Shown: positions 8,496-18,865, counted from the stretch's first letter. The stretch: 64,000 bases of DNA from Desulfobacterales bacterium (GCA_016342285.1 JAEINQ010000024.1:1-64000), one strand, 5' to 3'. The notes: generated from the letters alone by a model not told the origin. Numbers and translations are program-made.

Positions 8496-9428
8496 TCACG
8501 CAATCCAGACGGACCGTTCTTTGGCCAGTTGCAAAACCTTTCTGCTGACGCGGCCCATCAGGAATTCCTCTACCATTGTCAGTCCTCGCCTGCCCAAGAC
8601 GATGGTCCCGTATCCCCGTGCAACGGCTTCCTTGGCAAGGGTTGCCGCGCGGCTGTATCTGTTTTCCAATACCTCTCTGACAATGCGTTCTTCACTGAAT
8701 CCCCTGTTCACCAGCAAGTTCTTGGCTTCCACGAGTTTGGGGATGATGGCCCTGGTGTTTTCATCCACCCACTGGGCCTCGTGCCCCGAGTTGAAAACCG
8801 TCTGGCTTCGGTAAGGGATCTCCATCGGCCTGACCACATGGCTGATAAGGATTTCAGTCCTGGATGGGTCTGCCAGCGCGGCCACCTGATTCACCGCCCG
8901 CCAGGAACCTTCGGAACCGTCGAAGGCAATGAGGATTTTTCCCGGAGACGGGTTGCCGCCCACGACGATCAACGGGAGCCCCTTAATGACGCCGACCAGC
9001 TTTTCGGCGACGCTTCCCATCAGGATATCCTTGATTCTACTGACGCCTGTCCGTCCGATCACCGCGGCGGAAAATCCTTCTTTCGCCTTTTGCAGGATGT
9101 CCCTGGATATCCCCTTATTTTTCTTGGCAATCTCTACGGAGATGGCGTCTTGAGAAAAACCCGAGTCTTTCAGGCTTTCACACGACCGATCCATGAACGC
9201 TTCCATGTTTTTTTTCATCTGAGACGCCCAGGCGCTGATCGGAACCACGCTGGATCGAAATTCGAGGTCTTTTCTTAAATCCAGGAAGGCTTCCGGGACT
9301 GGGGAACCCACATGGTAAAGCAAAACATGGGTCTTTTCGGGAGGGAACGTGATGCCGGCAAACCGGACCGCTTCCAATGCCTGGTCCGACCCATCGACGG
9401 CGACCAGGATGTTTCGAATTTCGCCCAT
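8496..9428 (-). CDS. Tandem universal stress protein (two UspA domains)
   Basis: A 310-residue cytosolic protein of two Usp folds. Domain 1 starts with NILVAVDGSDQ and ends with the ATP-binding signature GRTGVSRIKDILMGS. Domain 2 starts with ILIAFDGSEGS and ends GRRGLTMVEEFLMGR, where the last Ser of the GxxGx9G(S/T) motif is Arg, so only the first site looks fully canonical. The start at 9428 has an AGGAGG Shine-Dalgarno; upstream in-frame codons are not Usp-like. Tandem Usp proteins usually serve in stress or starvation responses. No operon partner is evident. Confidence 0.9.
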   Translation of the reverse strand: MGEIRNILVAVDGSDQALEAVRFAGITFPPEKTHVLLYHVGSPVPEAFLDLRKDLEFRSSVVPISAWASQMKKNMEAFMDRSCESLKDSGFSQDAISVEIAKKNKGISRDILQKAKEGFSAAVIGRTGVSRIKDILMGSVAEKLVGVIKGLPLIVVGGNPSPGKILIAFDGSEGSWRAVNQVAALADPSRTEILISHVVRPMEIPYRSQTVFNSGHEAQWVDENTRAIIPKLVEAKNLLVNRGFSEERIVREVLENRYSRAATLAKEAVARGYGTIVLGRRGLTMVEEFLMGRVSRKVLQLAKERSVWIA

Positions 9429-9755
9429 GGGATAACCTCCTATGCGTTGAAATTGAAATATCGGAAGGCCTTGGCGATGACGGTCTTCGCGTTGCGGATG
9501 CGATGTCTCACATGGTTTAAATGCAGCGGTCATGCCATCCGGACGGGGAGATCGTTGGGTTGGGTTTGAGGCTGGGGATTGTTCGGTTTTTTTGGAATTG
9601 AACGGAAATGGCCGGCCGCCCTGATCGCCTGGGCGGTGTCGGTATTCTTTTCAGGGTGTAAAGCGCGGGGAAATAGAGACCCTTCGCGAAGACGAAACGG
9701 TTTCAGCTTTGAACGCCCAACGTTTTGGGCTCGACGGCATTTGGTTCTTTCGGAA
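9429..9755. other. Gene-free gap between uspA-like and metF genes
   Basis: It should hold the stress-protein promoter and the metF 3' end, both read leftwards. I see no convincing terminator or recognisable motif. Confidence 0.4.
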
Positions 9756-11324
9756 TTACCCGTCGCCATCCTTGCCGTCGATCAGACGGCAAGTGGTCTC
9801 CCGGCATACACGGGAGATGTCGTTGCCGACACTGTGGTGATCGCGGCGCAGGTGAAAATTGAGCCACGAGGCCGTGCGGTCGAGTTCCCACATGCGCGGC
9901 GGCACGCACCCGGCACACAACTCCGATACCTTCCCTTGGGATGCCCAGCGATTGTGCGCCCGGAACCAGACGCACGGGCGATCCGGATTCACTTCGCACA
10001 TGCCTTGCCGGCTGCCGCCGCAGGCCCCGTTTCGCATGTGCTTGGGGCAGCCCGATTCCGGGCAGAGAAAACCCACGTGTTGGATGGCGCAGTCCCCGCA
10101 TTGCCGGCACCCCAATAGGAGTCGTTTGACGGGATGTTCGGCCAGGTGCATGAACAGCCGCCCCCAGATGCCGCTGTCCAGGTGCTCGCAGACCGTTCGA
10201 AAAAATGATGCCATGGGGGCGTCGAAATTAAAGAATAGATTGTGGGACCGCTGCATCAGGGAAAAAATCATTCGGTCCAACCCGTCCAGAGGCAGGCGGT
10301 GTTTTCCGAACAGGGGTGCGGTCACCTTTGCTGGCGGCTTTTCGCGGAAGGCATAAAAGCCATTCGGCTGGGGGCTGTCGAAGCCGGGAAGAAATCCCTG
10401 CCAGTTGTCGCCGATCGCTTCCATGCGATCCAGGATACGCCCGACAATGGAAAAATCCCGGTGGATGCCGCCGATGTGGATGCCCCGGTACCCCAGGCCC
10501 CGCAGCACCGCTCCCAGCCGTGCTGCCCGTTCAATGGCAGCGGTTTTTCCCTGCCGACTGTTTTTCCACTCCCTTTCCACGGTTTGAAGGAGTTGCGAGG
10601 GGACCACTGCGCCGGGTACGCGGCCGCTGTGCATGACCCGGGCTGCCTTGGGGGTGAGCAGATAGACGGACCCCAGGGTCGGCACCCCAAGGCCCATGTG
10701 GCGCTGGATACCGATCAGCTCGGAAAATTTTCGCCCATCGTACCCCAATTGGGTGATGACGAACCGGGCGCCGGCCGCCACCTTACGGCTCATTTTGGCG
10801 TACTGGGCAAAGCACTCCCCTTCGCTCTGCTTGAACGGGGATACGGCGCAGCCGGTGAAAAAGCCGTCGGGATCGCCGGCGGCGTCCATCCGTTGGCTGA
10901 TCAGGGATAGCAGGATCTGTAAGGTCACCGAGTCCAGGTCAAATACCGGCGCACCCTGTCCGCCGAAACCCGTCCCGGCGTAGTCGCCGGTCAAGGCCAG
11001 TATGTTCTTCATCCCCATCATGGCCAACTGCAAAGCCCGGCTCTCCATGCCCACCCGGTTCATGTCCCGGCAGGTGAAATGGACGATGACGTCCATGCCC
11101 AGGGAAAAGATCCGGTAACCGATGGCGTCGGGACTCAGGGACGGGTTGCCGCCGGGATTGTCGGTAACGGAGACCGCCGAGATCCGGCCGTCGGAAAAGG
11201 CGTCCCTGGCAATGCCCATGACCGTATCCACCGATCGTCCCGTGGATTCCCTCCCGGGTACCAGTTCCAGGGTTATCACGAACTGGTCCGGATCCATGAT
11301 GTCATTTTGAAAGACACGCAGCAT
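9756..11324 (-). CDS. metF: Methylenetetrahydrofolate reductase fused to a MetV-type Cys-rich domain
   Basis: A 522-residue protein. The N-terminal 300 residues form the MTHFR TIM barrel (VITLELVPGRES, DNPGGNPSLSP, LALTGDYAG, ARFVITQLGYD, GVPTLGSVYLL). The C-terminal part is a MetV-like domain with clustered Cys (CRQCGDC, LCPESGCPKHMRNGACGG, CEVNPDRPC). It would reduce methylene-THF to methyl-THF. In acetogens and sulfate reducers MetF works with MetV in the methyl branch of the Wood-Ljungdahl pathway, and here both appear in one chain. AGGAA lies 9 nt before the ATG. It is monocistronic as far as visible. Confidence 0.85.
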   Translation of the reverse strand: MLRVFQNDIMDPDQFVITLELVPGRESTGRSVDTVMGIARDAFSDGRISAVSVTDNPGGNPSLSPDAIGYRIFSLGMDVIVHFTCRDMNRVGMESRALQLAMMGMKNILALTGDYAGTGFGGQGAPVFDLDSVTLQILLSLISQRMDAAGDPDGFFTGCAVSPFKQSEGECFAQYAKMSRKVAAGARFVITQLGYDGRKFSELIGIQRHMGLGVPTLGSVYLLTPKAARVMHSGRVPGAVVPSQLLQTVEREWKNSRQGKTAAIERAARLGAVLRGLGYRGIHIGGIHRDFSIVGRILDRMEAIGDNWQGFLPGFDSPQPNGFYAFREKPPAKVTAPLFGKHRLPLDGLDRMIFSLMQRSHNLFFNFDAPMASFFRTVCEHLDSGIWGRLFMHLAEHPVKRLLLGCRQCGDCAIQHVGFLCPESGCPKHMRNGACGGSRQGMCEVNPDRPCVWFRAHNRWASQGKVSELCAGCVPPRMWELDRTASWLNFHLRRDHHSVGNDISRVCRETTCRLIDGKDGDG

Positions 11325-11893
11325 TCGTGTGGGTTCCTGTCGGTTGCGTCATGACGGGGCGGTTCGTTGCCATTGGTCTGGATCACGTACCCTTAGTATC
11401 ATACCGTGTCCTATTCGATTGACAACCATTTTGATCGTGCTACGGTAATCTGGTTCGCTCCGGTCACCCGCTTCGGCCTGTGTCCCCTCGTTGCCTCATC
11501 GACGCTCGCCGGCCGACCCGGCAGAAAAGGTTACGCCTTCGCAGACCATGTCCCGCGGACAGGCTAAACCCTATCGTTGCATAAAAAACACAACAAAAGC
11601 ATACAAGTATCTGTTATCGCAATTTAAAAACAAGTTTCGACGCCAACGTATGGATATCACCACCGGTTGATTCCCAAATTATTTTTTACCCTTCGGGAAA
11701 GCCGGAGAACTCCAGATCCGGCGTTGCAAAGGATTCGCAGTAAAGCACCACGACTTCACCCTTTGCGCCTTGGCTCTGGAGCCCTCCGACTTTTGCAACG
11801 TTAGGGTAAAGGTCCGGCGTCCCTTGCCGATAATACCCCTACACCGTTAAAATAGACCCGAAACGTTTGCTTCGAACCGATCATCAGGCGCGT
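11325..11893. other. Long intergenic region between divergent metF and a hybrid kinase
   Basis: About 570 bp without a credible gene. It contains TTGACA at about 11420 and a short inverted match (CGTTGCAAA near 11723 with TTTGCAAC near 11793). It presumably holds the promoters of both flanking genes. No recognised RNA or operator was seen. Confidence 0.4.
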
Positions 11894-14191
11894 ATGACCC
11901 GAGCTGATCCTCCAACAAAAGTTTCGATCCTTGTCGCCCTATTGGAGCAATGGACACGGCCCCCCGCCGAAACCCGGGACGACCCCCTTCGGTATTGGCA
12001 GGAGCGCGTTTTGTTGACCGCGCTTTTTGCCTCGGTGGCTTTCGGCCTTTTTGCCTACGTGCCCAGCATGTGGCTCTCCATCAAAGAGGGGCTCTGGTTG
12101 GTGGCCCTGGCCGATACGCTGATTTACGCCCTGATGTTGGCGGTCTTTGTCCGTCGCGACCTTCCGTACGTCGTTCGCAGCGGGAGCCTCGTCGGCGTCA
12201 GTTACCTTCTGGGCCTGGTTTTGCTGGTCGTTTTGGGACCCATCGGCGCCGGGCCGGTGTGGCTTTTCGCCTTTCCGGTCTTTGCGGGCCTTCTCATGGG
12301 GTTCAGGGCGTCACTGGTGGCCTTGGTCATCAACGCGGTCACGTTGGTCGCAACCGGGCTGTTGATCTGGACCGGGATTATGCCGTGGTCGACGCCGGTG
12401 GAAAACCCCATCGCCAAATGGCTCGTTTCCGGGGTAAATTTCATGTTGCTGGACACGGTGACGGCCATATGCATTACTGTTATATTGACCGGTCTTCGCA
12501 CGTTGCTGCAGCAGGAAAAGACGCTTCGTGCATCGGTGGAGACCAAACACCGGGATCTGGAGGATGCCCACCGGCGCCTGGGACAGGAGATTCGGGATCG
12601 CCAGGCGGCCAGCGACCTGCTCAAAGAAAGCCAGGGACGGCTCAAGGCCATTCTCGATTCGGTGAACACTGGAATTTTGATCGTCGATGCCCGGTCACTG
12701 GAAATCGTGGACGTCAACCCGGCCGCCGCCGCCATGATGGGCGCGCGGCAGGAAACCGCCCTTGGCCGTTCCTACCACGACTACATCATTGAAACGGCCA
12801 CACCGCTGGCGGTTCGGTCCGTTGATTCCCCACGGGAAGGCAACGAAGCCGATCTGGTTTCCGAAGACGGCACCCGGCGGCCCATCATGATCAACATGGT
12901 CCCGGTGCATCTCAACCATCGTCTCCACCTGCTGGCCAGTTTCCTTGACATCGCCAAGTTGCGAAAGGCCGAAGAAGACCGGTTGCGGCTGGAGACGGAG
13001 CTTTCCCAGTCGCGCAAGATGGAAGCCGTCGGTACCCTTGCCGGCGGCATTGCCCACGACTTTAACAATATCCTTGCGGCGGTGATCGGTTTTACCGAAC
13101 TGGCCATGGACGAAGCTGTCGGCAACACTGCTCTGGAGAACAATCTGGAAGAGGTGCTCCGCGCCGGCGAGCGGGCCAAGAATCTGGTGCGTCAGATTCT
13201 GGCCTTCAGTCGACAGGATGAATGCCGACTTCAACCCCTGATTTTAGGAAATACGGTCGACGAAACCATGCGTTTGATGCGCGCCACCATACCGGCCACC
13301 GTCACCATTGACGCCCGGGTTGAAAGCCGGGCTGCCGTTATGGCCGATTCGACCCAGATGCACCAGATTGTCATGAATCTGTGCACCAATGCCTGGCATG
13401 CCATGGATGAAGACCGCGGTGTGCTGGAAGTCGGCCTGGCCGAACATACCGGCCAACTGCCGACACTTGACGGGCTGCCGGCGCTGCCCCCCGGCCACTA
13501 CCTGCACCTGTGGGTCCGGGATACGGGGGTGGGCATGGTGCCCGACACGGCACGGCGCATCTTCGAGCCCTTCTTTACCACCAAGGAGGCCGGCCATGGG
13601 ACCGGCATGGGGCTTTCCGTGGTTCACGGCATCGTCAAAAGCCACAGTGGCGGTATTTCGGTGGAAAGCGTCCCCGGGGAGGGAACGACATTTCATATCT
13701 ATCTGCCCGTGGTTCCGGCCATTGAGGAAGAGCCCCCGGACGGCGATCCCGAACCGTTACGCGGTGGCCGTGAGCGAATCCTGCTGGTTGACGACGAACC
13801 CCGGGTGACGGAAGTCCACTGCAAGTCGCTTCAAGGGCTTGGCTATCACGTCGCCGTTGATCATGACGGAATTGCCGCCCTGGACCGGTTGACGACGGAT
13901 CCGGCTGCCTTCGACCTGGTCATCAGCGACATGGCCATGCCCGGCATGGCCGGCGATCAGTTGATGCAGGCCGTCCATGCATTGCGTCCGGACCTGCCGG
14001 TGATCCTGTGCACGGGGTATTCCCGGCGCTTTGACTTGAAGGACCTCAAGGCCATTGGTGCCGCTGCTGCCGTACTCAAGCCGCTGGCACGCGGCGAGCT
14101 GGCCCGGCTGGTTCGCAGTGTCCTCGACGGTCCGGCCCCAGACCTATCTCCCGAGTTCCACAACCAACAAAAATCTGCAAGCGGGAAATAA
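11894..14191 (+). CDS. Membrane-bound hybrid histidine kinase (PAS-HisKA-HATPase-REC)
   Basis: A 765-residue sensor. About six hydrophobic segments occupy residues 40-210 with no large periplasmic loop. A coiled coil and a PAS domain (SVNTGILIVDARSLEIVDVNP) follow. The HisKA box is GGIAHDFNNILA with phospho-acceptor His388. The ATPase has NLCTNAWHAM, VRDTGVGM, FFTTKEAGHGTGMGLS, and the receiver has Asp679 (VISDMAMPG). It can autophosphorylate and relay internally; no separate output regulator adjoins. I prefer the ATG at 11894; a TTG nine codons upstream is possible and neither has a strong Shine-Dalgarno. Confidence 0.88.
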   Translation: MTRADPPTKVSILVALLEQWTRPPAETRDDPLRYWQERVLLTALFASVAFGLFAYVPSMWLSIKEGLWLVALADTLIYALMLAVFVRRDLPYVVRSGSLVGVSYLLGLVLLVVLGPIGAGPVWLFAFPVFAGLLMGFRASLVALVINAVTLVATGLLIWTGIMPWSTPVENPIAKWLVSGVNFMLLDTVTAICITVILTGLRTLLQQEKTLRASVETKHRDLEDAHRRLGQEIRDRQAASDLLKESQGRLKAILDSVNTGILIVDARSLEIVDVNPAAAAMMGARQETALGRSYHDYIIETATPLAVRSVDSPREGNEADLVSEDGTRRPIMINMVPVHLNHRLHLLASFLDIAKLRKAEEDRLRLETELSQSRKMEAVGTLAGGIAHDFNNILAAVIGFTELAMDEAVGNTALENNLEEVLRAGERAKNLVRQILAFSRQDECRLQPLILGNTVDETMRLMRATIPATVTIDARVESRAAVMADSTQMHQIVMNLCTNAWHAMDEDRGVLEVGLAEHTGQLPTLDGLPALPPGHYLHLWVRDTGVGMVPDTARRIFEPFFTTKEAGHGTGMGLSVVHGIVKSHSGGISVESVPGEGTTFHIYLPVVPAIEEEPPDGDPEPLRGGRERILLVDDEPRVTEVHCKSLQGLGYHVAVDHDGIAALDRLTTDPAAFDLVISDMAMPGMAGDQLMQAVHALRPDLPVILCTGYSRRFDLKDLKAIGAAAAVLKPLARGELARLVRSVLDGPAPDLSPEFHNQQKSASGK

Positions 14192-14344
14192 GCCGGCCTT
14201 CTCCCGACGGATCCAGACCCGGGGCAGGGCGATAATCCGGAGGCTCAACCGGTTGGCGAATTGTCATTTTTTTTGACATTGGCCGGATCTCGCGCTACCA
14301 TATCTTCTCCGAAAACCCCTGGCCCGCGACACCCATATGCCGAA

Positions 14345-14463
14345 GGTAAGCGTTTACAGGGCATCACGCCGAGGCGTGACTTTGTTCCCGGGCATTTGAA
14401 TTACGAACGAGTACGTCTGCATGCCCGGCGCCTTGCATTTACGGCACCCTGTAAACGCTTACC
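14345..14463. repeat. 119-bp nested cruciform element
   Basis: A perfect 17-bp inverted repeat (14345-14361 with 14447-14463, GGTAAGCGTTTACAGGG) encloses two further stems: TCACGCC/GGCGTGA (14364-14370 and 14373-14379) and CCGGGCAT/ATGCCCGG (14388-14395 and 14421-14428). As RNA or extruded DNA it would be a three-way junction. It lies between the hybrid kinase and the RND operon. The other gap DNA (14192-14648) holds only a small stem AATCGGG/CCCGATT near 14562. Confidence 0.7.
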
Positions 14464-14648
14464 GTGCGAGGGCTTGGAATTCCTTGTTTGCTTCAACCCT
14501 GTGAACAGGTACTGCCGAAGTGTTAGAAATGCAGCCCCTTTAAGGCATTTGCAGGGAGGAATCGGGATTTCGACCCGATTGCCTCCATGGACCGAGTTGT
14601 TCCCGAGCCGCGCCGCATCGGCAGTTCTCGCTTCTAACGGGAGGTTCG

Positions 14649-15737
14649 ATGAAAAAACGCTTTCTCATGGTCGTCTTTTGCATGCTGGCCGCCCTGCCGT
14701 GTCCCGCCTCTGGTGGCAAGTCCTCCCAAGGACCGCCGCCGGCATCGGTTGCCGTGACCCCCATTGTGGACGGGGTGGTAGAGCCCGTTCAGGAGTTTGT
14801 CGGGTCGATCGTTTTTGCCCATGTGTCCCGGGTTGCCGCCGAGGTGGCCGGCAAGGTCGAGGACGTGACCATGGAAGAGGGGCGCCCGGTCACGGCGGGG
14901 CAACCCCTGGCAGTTCTCGGTACGGACCTGCTCGATTTGACCATTCGAAAGTCACAGGCCACCCTTGCCAAGGCAACGCTGGAGAAGGAACGTGCTGAAA
15001 AAGATCTTCGCCGACTGGAGACGCTTTCCAGGGAAAACTCCATCGCCGTCACCGTCTACGAGGACCAGCGCACCAAGGCGCTGATGCTTGGCCAGCAGGT
15101 CGCCGCACTGACGGTCGAGCTGGACCGCAACCGGTTGATCCGCGGGAAGATGACGGTTTATGCACCCTTTTCCGGCATCGTTATTAAACGACACCTGGAA
15201 AAAGGGGAGTGGGTGGCGGCCGGAAGCCCGGTGGCGGTCGTGGCCATGGACAGAGTGGTTGATGCTGTTTTAAATGTGCCCGAACCCATTCTTGGCTATT
15301 TGAGCCAAGGCATGCCCGTGGATGTTCAAAGCGGGGGGCGCACCCACCCCGGCCGGTTCTTTTCCGTCATTCCCAGCGGGGACGTGGCGACCCGCACCTT
15401 TTCCATCAAAATCCGCCTGACGAAGGCCAGCGGCCTCATGGAGGGAATGACGGCCCGGGTGGCGCTGCCCGCCGGCAAAGCCGTCGGCGGCCTGCTCGCC
15501 CCCCGGGATGCGGTGATCGGCAAATCCGGCCAGGACGTCGTCTTCGTCCATCTCGACGGAGTGGCCAAAATGATACCGGTCACCGTTCTGGGGTACAAAG
15601 GAATGATGATCGGCATTGCCGGCCCTGGGCTTCGTGTCGGCATGGCGGTGGTGATCAAAGGGAATGAACGGATCCGTGCCGGTCAGCCGTTGAAGATTGT
15701 CGACAACCAAATGCCCGGCAAACAACCCGCCCAATAG
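14649..15737 (+). CDS. RND efflux periplasmic adaptor (membrane fusion protein)
   Basis: A 362-residue HlyD/AcrA-family adaptor. The signal peptide covers about residues 1-22. A split lipoyl/biotinyl half follows (VAGKVEDVTMEEGRPVTAGQ), then an alpha-helical hairpin, the second half-motif (APFSGIVIKRHLEKGEWVAAG) and beta-barrel/membrane-proximal domains. It links the inner-membrane pump encoded 11 bp downstream to an outer-membrane channel, which is not encoded here. The Shine-Dalgarno is GGGAGG. Confidence 0.9.
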   Translation: MKKRFLMVVFCMLAALPCPASGGKSSQGPPPASVAVTPIVDGVVEPVQEFVGSIVFAHVSRVAAEVAGKVEDVTMEEGRPVTAGQPLAVLGTDLLDLTIRKSQATLAKATLEKERAEKDLRRLETLSRENSIAVTVYEDQRTKALMLGQQVAALTVELDRNRLIRGKMTVYAPFSGIVIKRHLEKGEWVAAGSPVAVVAMDRVVDAVLNVPEPILGYLSQGMPVDVQSGGRTHPGRFFSVIPSGDVATRTFSIKIRLTKASGLMEGMTARVALPAGKAVGGLLAPRDAVIGKSGQDVVFVHLDGVAKMIPVTVLGYKGMMIGIAGPGLRVGMAVVIKGNERIRAGQPLKIVDNQMPGKQPAQ

Positions 15738-15748
15738 TCGAGATCCCC

Positions 15749-18700
15749 ATGGACGTTGTACGCTTCTCCATTGAAAAACCGGTGACCGTTATTGTCGGTG
15801 TTATCCTGGTGGTGATGTTCGGGGTGATCGGGCTGCAGCAGATGCCCTACCAGCTCAGCCCTACGGTGGTGGAACCGGAGATCACCGTCACCACCTCATG
15901 GCGGGGCGCGACCCCCTACGAGATCGAACGGGAGATCATTGAGGAGCAGGAAAAAGTCCTCAAGGGGATTCCCGGCCTCAAGGAGATGGAGAGCGACGCT
16001 TTTAACGGACAGGGAACGGTGACCCTGAGGTTTGTCATCGGGACCGACGTGGACAACGCCCTGCTGCGGGTATCCAACAAACTGGGCGAAGTCAAGAGCT
16101 ACCCGGACGATACGGACCGGCCCGTAATCAACGCCACAGGGTCTGCCACCTCGCCGGTGATCTGGACCGTCATGAGGACCGAGCCGGGCAACCCAAGGGA
16201 CATTCAGACCTACCGGTCCTTTTTCGAAAACGAGATCCGCCAGCATCTGGAGCGGATCGAGGGGGTGGCGGATCTGTTCGTGGGCGGCGGGCGCCTGGAA
16301 GAACTTCACGTGGTGGCCGACCCGGAAAAGCTGGCTGCCTACGGGTTGACCATCGGCGCGCTGATTCGGTCCTTGGCCCAGGCCAACGCCTCCGTCTCTG
16401 CCGGAATCATGGGGGTCGGCCGGCGGGATTTCCGAATTAGAACCACCGGTGAATTCAACGCCATTGATGATGTGGAACAGGTCGTCCTCAAATCCACCGG
16501 GCAAAAACGGATATTGTTAAAGGACGTGGCCCATGTCGAAAGAGGGTTTGCCAAAAAAACGTCGGCGGTGCTTCACAACGGCCAGGGCGGTATGGCCATG
16601 GGTATCAAGCCCGAGCCGGGCACCAATGTGCTGGCCCTGACCGACAGGGCCTGGACGGTGATCCAGTGGCTCAACCGCGAAAAGATGGCCCCCGAAAAGA
16701 TTCGCTTTGAGTGGGTCTACGACCAACGGCATTATATCCGCGGTGCCATCGACCTGATCCGCCAGAATATCCTGATCGGCGGCCTGCTGGCGATTTCCAT
16801 CCTTTTGTTGTTTCTGCGAAGCATCCGCTCCACGGGCGTGGTGGCCACGGCCATACCCATCAGCGTCATCGGTACCTTTATTTTCATGCATGCCTTTGGC
16901 CGGAACCTCAACGTGGTCAGCCTGTCGGGCATCGCCTTTGCCGTGGGGATGCTGGTGGACAATGCCATCGTGGTCATCGAGAACATCGATCGGCATCGTT
17001 CCATGGGCAAGCACCCCCTGCAGGCGGTCCACGAGGGGACCCTGGAGGTCTGGGGGGCGGTGCTGGCATCGACCCTGACCACCGTGGCGGTTTTTCTTCC
17101 GGTGGTTTTTCTCCAGGAAGAGGCCGGCCAGCTCTTTCGCGACATCGCCCTGGCCGTGGTGGCCGCGGTCCTGCTCAGCCTGATCGTTTCGGTGACGGTG
17201 ATTCCAGCCCTTTTCAATCTGGTCTATTCCATATCATGGTGGAAAAACCGAAAGAAGAAAAAGGGCAGCGGGCCCATCGGCCGCCTTGCAGCCGGTTTGG
17301 TCAGAGCCGTCGTTGCCGTCGTGGGTTTTTGCATACACAATTGGCGGCGCCGCCTGGTCACCATCGTTACCTTGACCGGTCTGGCTGTTTTTGCCGTCAC
17401 CAGCCTGTTGCCGAAAATGGAGTATCTGCCCCAGGGAAACCGGAATTTCGTGCTGACCCTTCTGGTGCCGCCCCCCGGGCTGTCGGTGACCGAACGCCAG
17501 CAGATCGGCGACGACGTTTTCAAAGCCGTCGGTCCCCACATGGGAAAAGACGTGGGCGGGCTTCCCGGCATCGAGAATATGTTCTATGTCGGGGCTGATC
17601 GGATCATGCTTTTCGGGGCCATGAGCACCCATCCGGACCGGGCGGCCGAACTCATTCCATTCTTTTCCCGGCAGGTCTATTCCATTCCCGGCATGTTCGG
17701 CGTCAGCCTGCAGCCGGGCATCTTCCAGACCAGTCTGGGGAAGGGCCGAACCATTGATTTGGACATCAGCGGAGAGGACTTAAACCGTATTGTCGTTGCT
17801 GCCGGAGTCCTTTTTGGAAAGATTCGCTCCGGTATTGCCGGTGCCCAGATTCGGCCGATTCCTTCCATGGAACTGCTTTATCCGGAGGTGCGGGTGGTGC
17901 CGGACAGGGATCGGTTGGCCGCCCTGGGCATGAGCGCCCGGGAACTGGGTGAAGCGGTGGACGTACTCATGGATGGCCGGATCATTGGTGAATTCAAACA
18001 GGAGGGAAAAAAGAAGATCGACCTGATCCTCATGTCCGGGCTGGTGGATATGGAAACCCCCGAAACCCTCTACGACACCCTTATGGTTACCCCCAGGGGC
18101 GATACCGTGCCCTTGTCGAGCCTGTCCGCGCTCAAGCGCACGGCGGGCATTACCCAGATCCGGCATCTTGAGCGCAACCGCACCATCACCCTCCAGGTCA
18201 CCCCGCCCACCACCCTGCCCCTGCAGGCGGCCATGGAAACCATCGAAAATGAGATGATCGCACCGCTACGGAAAGCCGGCGCCCTGGCCGGCGTCAGCGT
18301 ACGCATGAGCGGTGCGGCAGACAAGTTGACCGAAACCCGCGGCGCCCTTCAATGGAATTTTATTCTGGCGGCCATGATCGCCTACCTGCTCATGGCAGCG
18401 CTTTTCGGCAACTTCATCTATCCGCTCATTATCATGTTCACGGTCCCTCTGGCCGGGGCAGGCGGTTTCATCGGCCTGCGCCTGCTCAACCTCTTTGTCA
18501 ACCAACCCATGGATATCCTGACCATGCTCGGCTTTGTCATTCTCATCGGGGTGGTGGTCAACAATGCCATCCTCATCGTTTACCAGGCACTGAACCATGT
18601 GCGGCACCACGCCATGGACTATCGCGAGGCGGTCCTGGAATCGGTCCGGGTCCGGTTGCGGCCCATTTACATGAGCGCCCTGACCAGCATTTTCGGCATG

Positions 18701-18865
18701 CTGCCCCTGGTCGTCTCTCCCGGGGCCGGCGCCGAGCTCTACCGCGGACTGGGCAGCGTGATTCTGGGGGGTATCGCCATATCCACCATCTTTACCGTCT
18801 TTGTGATTCCGGCCCTGCTGATGTTTGTCATTCCCATGGAGCACCGTCACTTGACGGATGCCTGA
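15749..18865 (+). CDS. RND-family inner-membrane efflux transporter
   Basis: A 1038-residue protein with the RND layout: TM1 at residues 10-30, a large periplasmic porter domain, TM2-6, a second porter domain and TM8-12. The TM4 proton-relay segment reads GMLVDNAIVVIENI, so the Asp-Asp pair of AcrB is Asp-Asn. The second half has LTMLGFVILIGVVVNNAIL. It likely exports a hydrophobic or amphiphilic compound with the adaptor upstream. No TolC-type gene or regulator accompanies the pair, so the outer-membrane partner must lie elsewhere. Confidence 0.9.
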   Translation: MDVVRFSIEKPVTVIVGVILVVMFGVIGLQQMPYQLSPTVVEPEITVTTSWRGATPYEIEREIIEEQEKVLKGIPGLKEMESDAFNGQGTVTLRFVIGTDVDNALLRVSNKLGEVKSYPDDTDRPVINATGSATSPVIWTVMRTEPGNPRDIQTYRSFFENEIRQHLERIEGVADLFVGGGRLEELHVVADPEKLAAYGLTIGALIRSLAQANASVSAGIMGVGRRDFRIRTTGEFNAIDDVEQVVLKSTGQKRILLKDVAHVERGFAKKTSAVLHNGQGGMAMGIKPEPGTNVLALTDRAWTVIQWLNREKMAPEKIRFEWVYDQRHYIRGAIDLIRQNILIGGLLAISILLLFLRSIRSTGVVATAIPISVIGTFIFMHAFGRNLNVVSLSGIAFAVGMLVDNAIVVIENIDRHRSMGKHPLQAVHEGTLEVWGAVLASTLTTVAVFLPVVFLQEEAGQLFRDIALAVVAAVLLSLIVSVTVIPALFNLVYSISWWKNRKKKKGSGPIGRLAAGLVRAVVAVVGFCIHNWRRRLVTIVTLTGLAVFAVTSLLPKMEYLPQGNRNFVLTLLVPPPGLSVTERQQIGDDVFKAVGPHMGKDVGGLPGIENMFYVGADRIMLFGAMSTHPDRAAELIPFFSRQVYSIPGMFGVSLQPGIFQTSLGKGRTIDLDISGEDLNRIVVAAGVLFGKIRSGIAGAQIRPIPSMELLYPEVRVVPDRDRLAALGMSARELGEAVDVLMDGRIIGEFKQEGKKKIDLILMSGLVDMETPETLYDTLMVTPRGDTVPLSSLSALKRTAGITQIRHLERNRTITLQVTPPTTLPLQAAMETIENEMIAPLRKAGALAGVSVRMSGAADKLTETRGALQWNFILAAMIAYLLMAALFGNFIYPLIIMFTVPLAGAGGFIGLRLLNLFVNQPMDILTMLGFVILIGVVVNNAILIVYQALNHVRHHAMDYREAVLESVRVRLRPIYMSALTSIFGMLPLVVSPGAGAELYRGLGSVILGGIAISTIFTVFVIPALLMFVIPMEHRHLTDA

